A stretch of DNA of 64,000 bases from PALSA-505 sp036501145 (GTDB lineage Bacteria; Actinomycetota; Actinomycetes; Streptosporangiales; Streptosporangiaceae): NCBI GenBank assembly GCA_036501145.1, contig DASYAV010000179.1, positions 124,001 to 188,000 on the forward strand, read 5' to 3'. Shown here one piece after another: positions 60,120-64,000 of the stretch. The position numbers and the translations under genes are program-made. Below the pieces are notes generated by a model. It was not told where the DNA came from. It saw only the letters and a list, made by a program, of their open reading frames with translations, and searched no databases. How positions within the stretch are numbered: the first letter of the stretch is position 1; every line of letters begins with the position of its first letter.

Positions 60120-60938
60120 AGGTCACCGGTTGCGCTTTCCAGCAGCCTGCCGCCGAGCGGGGTCACCGAGTGCAGCACCGCCTTGCCGGCCCTGGCGGTG
60201 ACGATCAGCCCGGCGGCCCGCAGCGTCTTGGTATGGCCGGACACGGTGGCCGCGCTGGTCCCGAGCTCACGGGCGAGCTCGGTGGTGGTGCGCTCCCGGA
60301 ACGCCAGGCGCAGCACGGCGGCACGGGTCTGGCCGAGCAGCCCGGCGAGCGGATCCGGGCCGGCCTCGTCGGTCAGCGGCAGCGGGGTCAGCGCCGGGTA
60401 CACGATCGCCGTTGACCCATCGGGGTGGTCGGTGATCATGGGGCGGCCGGTCCACAGCGTCGACGGCAGCAGGGTCACACCCGCCCCGCGGGGTTGCACA
60501 TCCAGCTCCTTGGACATCCTGATCTGCAGGATCGTGCCATCCCAGGAAATGCGGGGTGCACCGTGGACAGTGCGGTCTGGACGCCCAATTCGGCGATGAG
60601 ACGGCTGCGCCAGGCCAGTTCCGACTGGAAACTGCCGCAGATCCGGGCCCAGTCGCGGGGCAATCGGGTGCTGGTGGGCCAGGCGCAGCGCATGGCCCAG
60701 GTCGTGCCAGGCGCAGCGCATGGCCCAGGTCGTGCCAGGTCTCGCGGTCACGTGCCGCCAGCAGAGGCACCCACAGCGGCCGCGGCCCAGCCGGGAACAC
60801 CCGCCGCAGTTCCTGGCGCACGACGTCGGCCGACGTCCGCTGCACAGACTCCAGCCTTTCGGCCAGGCTGGTGCTCACCGGGTCCAGGAACAGCGGCCAG
60901 ATCAACGTCGTGCGCTTCCACGCCACCCTGGAGAACAT
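60120..60938 (-). pseudogene. Winged-helix (ArsR-like) regulator with multiple lesions
   Basis: Homology to actinomycete ArsR-like regulators is spread over three frames. An N-terminal piece FLDPVSTSLAERLESVQRTSADVVRQEL to ETWHDLGHALRLA lies in one frame. A middle SELAWRSRLIAELGVQTALSTVHPAF lies in another. SWDGTILQI through LLPSTLWTGRPMITDHPDG and the winged helix LRLAFRERTTTELARELGTSAATVSGHTKTLRAAGLIVTARAGKAVLHSVT lie in a third. A perfect 28-bp tandem duplication (60683-60738) causes one shift, and small indels near 60635-60665 and 60540-60545 cause the others. The family N-terminus is missing and the C-terminus reads past its expected end into the LAL gene. The boundaries given are approximate. 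Confidence 0.82.
60683..60738. repeat. Perfect 28-bp tandem duplication
   Basis: Positions 60683-60710 and 60711-60738 are identical 28-bp copies, beginning GCGCAGCGCATGG and ending TCGTGCCAG. Twenty-eight is not a multiple of three, so the second copy shifts the reading frame of the winged-helix regulator. Deleting one copy would join ETWHDLGHALRLA to the downstream frame. Confidence 0.95.
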
Positions 60939-61009
60939 CTGCCGCGCGCTCTCCTGAACCGGGGCCGCCCCAGGGGTGCAGCCGCGGTCCCCCGGGGCGC
61001 AGCCGAGAG

Positions 61010-61846
61010 CTAGGGTCTCCCGGCGCCTGGCGCCGGCGCCGGGAACGCCACGACCTGCCCGGTGGGCTCCGCCAACGCGGGCCCGCCGTAGTTCTGGCCG
61101 ACGGCGAACAACCGCGGGTCGCTGCCCCGGCTGAGCACGCAGGCGAAGGCGCCGCGGTCCATGACCGCGGTGGCCAGCACCTCGCCGCCCTCGCGCACCC
61201 GGACGCAGTGCCGGTTGCCCACGTCGGCGTACCAGACGGCGCCTTCGGCATCCACGCAGATCCCGTCTGGGTGGTCGCCGGGAGTTTCCGCCCACACCCG
61301 GCGGCCGCTCAGGCTCCCGTCGGGGGCGATGCCGAAGGCGGTGAGCCGGTTCGCGTACGACTCGGCCACGATCAGCGTCGTGCCGTCCGCGGTGATCGCC
61401 ATGCCGTTGGGGAAGGCCAGGTCCTCCGCCACCCGGCGGACGCTGCCGTCCGGGGTGACCAGCGCGACCAGGCCGGGCGCGAACTCGCCGCCGGGGAAGT
61501 CGAAGCCGATGCTGTTGACGTACGCGTTGCCACGGTCGTCGACCACGATGTCGTTCCACGGCTTGTCCGCGATCGCGGCCAGGCCGGCGTGCTGGACGAG
61601 CGACCCGTCCGGCTCGCGGCGCAGCAGCCGCCGCTGGGCCGAGTCCACGATCAGCAGCCGCCCGCCAGGCAGGAAGTCGATGCACATCGGGAACGACGGG
61701 ACGGTCACCACCACCTCGTGGCTGCCGTCCGCGTTCAGCGCGATCACCTGGTGCGCGCCCCAGTCGGAGAACCAGAGCCGTCCGTCGTGCCAGCGCGGTG
61801 ACTCGCCGAACACGATGCCCGTCATCAGCACCTCGGGTGTGCTCAT
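61010..61846 (-). CDS. SMP-30/gluconolactonase-like protein, 278 aa
   Basis: A six-bladed beta-propeller lactonase or hydrolase. Metal-ligand segments are visible: Glu in VFGESPRWHDGRLWFSDW, Asn in KPWNDIVVDDRGNAYV and Asp in HPDGICVDAEGAVWYADV. LAFPNGMAITADGTTLIVAESYANRLTAF is family-typical. The ATG at 61846 overlaps the MarR stop by four bases, so it is the second gene of a MarR-led pair. No signal peptide is seen. The substrate is unknown; lactone hydrolysis is the common activity. Confidence 0.9.
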   Translation of the reverse strand: MSTPEVLMTGIVFGESPRWHDGRLWFSDWGAHQVIALNADGSHEVVVTVPSFPMCIDFLPGGRLLIVDSAQRRLLRREPDGSLVQHAGLAAIADKPWNDIVVDDRGNAYVNSIGFDFPGGEFAPGLVALVTPDGSVRRVAEDLAFPNGMAITADGTTLIVAESYANRLTAFGIAPDGSLSGRRVWAETPGDHPDGICVDAEGAVWYADVGNRHCVRVREGGEVLATAVMDRGAFACVLSRGSDPRLFAVGQNYGGPALAEPTGQVVAFPAPAPGAGRP

Positions 61847-62442
61847 CGTGACCTTCCTCTCGCGGTGGCGGCGGCCGGGCACCGTCCCTCGGGGCGGCCG
61901 CAGGCGGTGAAGTCGCACATCCGGCACAGTGCGCCGCCGGCCGGCGGCGCACCGGTGGCCCGCCGGGCGAGCCGCTGGTCCGTCAGGTTGGCGATGATCA
62001 CCTCGCAGGCGGCGGTGAGCTGGCCGCGCTGCGCCCCGGTGAGGCCGGCCAGCGCCCCGGTGATCACCCGCTGCCGGTGCTCGCGGATCCGCTGCGCGGC
62101 GCTGCGCCCTTGTGCGGTAAGCGCGACGGTGACCGACCGGGAATCGGCGCCCGGTCGCCGCTGCACGTACCCGGCCGCGGCCAGCCGGTTGACCAGCCGC
62201 ACCGCGCCCGAATGGGTCAGGCCGACGACCTGGCTGAGCAACCGGACCGGCCCGGACGGCGCGAAGTCGAGCAGCGCGACCAGGGCGGTGGCCGCCCGGG
62301 TATCGAGCCGCGGGTCAGCGGCCGCGGCGTCGTCGATCGTGTCAGTCAGCCCGGCCGCCGCCGCGCCGAGCAGGTTGGCCAGCCGGGCCTCGGCAGAGGA
62401 TCCCACCCGTGCAGCGTAGAGGTTGACCAGGCGCCAGAACAT
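61843..62442 (-). CDS. MarR-family regulator with C-terminal Cys cluster, 199 aa
   Basis: A winged-helix MarR regulator with FAPSGPVRLLSQVVGLTHSGAVRLVNRLAAAGYVQRRPGADSRSVTVALTAQG. After residue 170 comes CRMCDFTACGRPEGRCP, a four-Cys cluster typical of one MarR subgroup and possibly binding a metal or sensing redox. The start at 62442 (MFWRLVN) overlaps the likely operator and lacks a ribosome site, so the transcript may be leaderless; a GTG near 62409 is the alternative. It is coupled to the SMP-30 gene and divergent from the AHSA1/SRPBCC gene. Confidence 0.88.
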   Translation of the reverse strand: MFWRLVNLYAARVGSSAEARLANLLGAAAAGLTDTIDDAAAADPRLDTRAATALVALLDFAPSGPVRLLSQVVGLTHSGAVRLVNRLAAAGYVQRRPGADSRSVTVALTAQGRSAAQRIREHRQRVITGALAGLTGAQRGQLTAACEVIIANLTDQRLARRATGAPPAGGALCRMCDFTACGRPEGRCPAAATARGRSR

Positions 62443-62457
62443 ATGATTCAGTCATAT
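62441..62457. promoter_or_regulatory. Inverted repeat ATATGA-N5-TCATAT, probable MarR operator
   Basis: ATATGATTCAGTCATAT has perfect six-base arms around five bases. It lies in the 65-bp divergent gap between the MarR and SRPBCC genes and touches the MarR start codon. The position and size fit an autoregulatory MarR site controlling both directions. Confidence 0.75.
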
Positions 62458-62507
62458 ATCTGCCCGCGTGGCCGGGCCGGGAGGACGACAGCCGGAAGGA
62501 CGGCACT

Positions 62508-62936
62508 GTGGCCAACGTCATCGCGACGGCACAGATCGACATCGCCGCACCGGCGGCCCGGGTGTGGCAGGCGCTGACCGATCCCGGGATCATCGCCCGG
62601 TATTTCTTCGGCACCACAGTGGTCACCGACTGGCGGCCGGGCAGCCCGATCGTCTGGCGGGGCGAATACCAGGGCCGGTCCTACCAGGACAAGGGCCAGG
62701 TCCTCGAGGTGGAGCCGGGCCGGCGGCTGAAGGTGACGCACTTCAGCCCGATGACCGGCCTGCCGGACGTGCCGGAGAACTACCACACGGTCAGCTACGA
62801 GATCGACGAGCGCGGCGGTACCACCCACCTGTCGCTGAGCCAGGACAACAACGGCGACGAGGCCGAAGCCGAGCGCGCCACACAGACCTGGGAAATGATG
62901 CTCGCCGCCCTGAAGCGGACCGTCGAGGCCGGCTGA
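62508..62936 (+). CDS. AHSA1/SRPBCC-family protein, 142 aa
   Basis: A START/Bet v1-fold protein of the AHSA1 (activator of Hsp90 ATPase homologue 1-like) type. It has the N-terminal strand IATAQIDIAAPAARVWQALTDPGIIARYFFG, then TDWRPGSPIVWRGEYQGRSYQDKGQVLEVEPGRRLKVTHFSP and the C-terminal helix TWEMMLAALKRTVEAG. The GTG at 62508 follows GGAAGGA. Such proteins bind hydrophobic ligands and are often paired with a winged-helix regulator, as here with MarR. It is too far from the enediyne genes to call it a CalC-like resistance protein. Confidence 0.88.
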   Translation: MANVIATAQIDIAAPAARVWQALTDPGIIARYFFGTTVVTDWRPGSPIVWRGEYQGRSYQDKGQVLEVEPGRRLKVTHFSPMTGLPDVPENYHTVSYEIDERGGTTHLSLSQDNNGDEAEAERATQTWEMMLAALKRTVEAG

Positions 62937-63089
62937 CGGCCACCCGCCCGGCGAGGCGGACGCCCGTTGGTGTGGTAGCACCAGGAAACGTCCACGCGAG
63001 CGCAATGGCGGGCCACGGCCGGGAAGCCGGAGCCGGTTTCCAGCAGCCGGTCAGCGAGTTATCAGGTTCGGCCCGCATCGTTGCCAACC

Positions 63090-63797
63090 ATGATGGCGGC
63101 GTCGGCACAACACCTGCCCCCGGCCCGGCTGCTCGTCGTGGACGACGAGGCCACGATCACCGAACTGCTGTCCGGGTCGCTGCGGCTAGCCGGGTTCGAG
63201 GTGGTGACCGCGGCCAGCGGCGCCGAGGCATTGCGTGCCGCCAGTTCCACGCGGCCGGACCTGGTCTTGCTCGACGTGATGATGCCGGGCGGTGACGGGT
63301 TCGAGGTGGTGCGCTGGATCCGCTCCACCGGCCCGGATGTGCCGGTGATCTTCCTCACCGCTCGCGACGAGGTGCCGGACCGGGTGGCCGGCTTCGCCGC
63401 CGGGGCCGATGACTACGTGACCAAGCCGTTCAGCCTCGACGAGGTGCTGGCCCGCATCCGGGCTGTGCTCAAGCGCACCCAGCAGGCGGCAGGCTCCCGG
63501 CTGCGCGTCGCCGACCTGGAAATGGACGAGGACGCGCACGAGGTCAGGCGGGGTGGCGCCGTGGTCCTGCTAACCCCCACCGAGTACCGGCTGCTGCGGT
63601 TCCTCATGATCAACGCCGGGCGGGTGGTCAGCCGGGGCCAGATTCTCGACCACGTCTGGGAGTACAACCCGGCCCGCGACGGCAACGTGGTCGAGCCGTG
63701 CATCAGTTACCTGCGGCGCAAGGTGGACCGGGGGGAGCCCCGGCTGATCCACACCATCCGCGGGTTCGGCTACGTGCTGCGCATCCCGCCGCCATGA
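63090..63797 (+). CDS. OmpR-family response regulator, 235 aa
   Basis: A two-domain response regulator. The receiver starts ARLLVVDDEATITELL with the acidic pair at residues 18-19, the phosphorylated Asp62 in LVLLDVMMPGGDG and Lys in ADDYVTKPFSLDEVLARI. The C-terminal winged helix has LTPTEYRLLRFLMINAGRVVSRGQILDHVWEY and YLRRKVDRGEPRLIHTIRGFGYVL. The ATG at 63090 is preferred over the TTG at 63081. It overlaps the sensor kinase start by four bases (ATGA). Confidence 0.93.
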   Translation: MMAASAQHLPPARLLVVDDEATITELLSGSLRLAGFEVVTAASGAEALRAASSTRPDLVLLDVMMPGGDGFEVVRWIRSTGPDVPVIFLTARDEVPDRVAGFAAGADDYVTKPFSLDEVLARIRAVLKRTQQAAGSRLRVADLEMDEDAHEVRRGGAVVLLTPTEYRLLRFLMINAGRVVSRGQILDHVWEYNPARDGNVVEPCISYLRRKVDRGEPRLIHTIRGFGYVLRIPPP

Positions 63798-64000
63798 ACC
63801 CGCCGCGGGCCGCCGGGGCCGTCCGGGCCGCCGTGCCCCGCCGGCCGCGAGCCGCCCTCGCCGCCGTGACCCGCGCGCTGCGGGCCGCGTGGGCCACCCG
63901 CGCAGCGGTGCCCCGCGCGCTGCGGGCGGTGCTGGCCGGCGCGTCGCTGCGCACCCGGGTGATGGCCGCCGCGGCCCTGCTGGTCGTGCTGACCTCGGTG
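63794..64000 (+). CDS. Sensor histidine kinase, N-terminal part cut by window end
   Basis: Only the first 69 codons are inside the window. They show an unusual Arg/Ala-rich stretch of about 50 residues followed by SLRTRVMAAAALLVVLTSV, the beginning of the first membrane helix as in OmpR-partner kinases (SLRTRL..). Start ATG 63794 overlaps the response regulator stop. The kinase domain must lie beyond 64000. Confidence 0.7.
   Translation, partial: MNPPRAAGAVRAAVPRRPRAALAAVTRALRAAWATRAAVPRALRAVLAGASLRTRVMAAAALLVVLTSV

Noticed and set aside
60006..60120. Functional C-terminal extension of the winged-helix regulator into the LAL gene
   Set aside because: The extra residues match no family and arise only because the stop was lost in a damaged gene.
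62508..62936. SRPBCC protein as a CalC-like enediyne self-resistance protein
   Set aside because: It is more than 33 kb from the PKS operon, is paired with a MarR regulator and fits the general AHSA1 group.

Overview
The window is high-GC DNA from an actinomycete. The evidence is a four-gene 'conservon' signalling locus, a SARP-type regulator, several mycothiol-fold (DinB/MDMPI) enzymes, an LAL-type LuxR regulator, dense GTG-start and ATGA-overlap gene packing, and an enediyne polyketide synthase. I cannot fix the genus from sequence alone. No rRNA, tRNA, CRISPR array or transposase was recognised.

Region 1 (about 1-28.5 kb) is an enediyne-type natural product cluster. Its core is one long minus-strand operon read from 28490 down to 15350: unbV (E4-like), unbU (E5-like), the 2002-residue iterative enediyne PKS (KS-AT-ACP-KR-DH-PPTase), an E10-like hotdog thioesterase, a flavin reductase, a cytochrome P450 and a carboxyltransferase beta subunit. 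The first six genes overlap or nearly touch their neighbours. The usual unbL (E3) partner is not in the operon or elsewhere in the window. To the left lie a SARP activator, a NarL-type two-component system, an acyl-CoA-dehydrogenase-fold flavin monooxygenase, and a minus-strand group pairing two mycothiol-fold proteins with a YcaO-like protein and a 30-codon ORF. Further left are an AraC regulator, a coupled DUF5987/GMC oxidoreductase/AhpD-like operon, an SsuD-like monooxygenase and a thiolase. The flavin reductase plausibly supplies reduced flavin to the flavin monooxygenases.

Region 2 (29-34 kb) holds catabolic or housekeeping genes: a YjbR-like remnant, an APC permease with a cyclase-family hydrolase behind a perfect 18-bp palindrome, another mycothiol-fold protein, a DUF2461 protein and an intradiol dioxygenase.

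Region 3 (34-40 kb) is a conservon (sensor kinase, roadblock protein, DUF742 protein, small GTPase). Its kinase and GTPase carry very long Pro/Gly/Ala repeat tails. It is followed by an Lrp regulator, an ASCH-domain protein and a STAND-TPR ATPase.

Region 4 (43.7-55.4 kb) is a peptide-uptake and D-amino-acyl hydrolysis locus: lipoprotein, DUF885 peptidase, DppB, DppC, a D-aminoacylase-like amidohydrolase and a divergent fused DppDF. It is visibly damaged. The DppDF gene has an in-frame amber stop, the adjacent PucR regulator is frameshifted, and a nearby amidohydrolase lacks its middle.

Region 5 (55.4-64 kb) has a run of very small coupled genes, a large LAL regulator, a multiply damaged winged-helix regulator that includes a perfect 28-bp tandem duplication, an SMP-30-like lactonase coupled to a MarR regulator, an AHSA1/SRPBCC protein, and an OmpR-type response regulator followed by a sensor kinase cut by the window edge.
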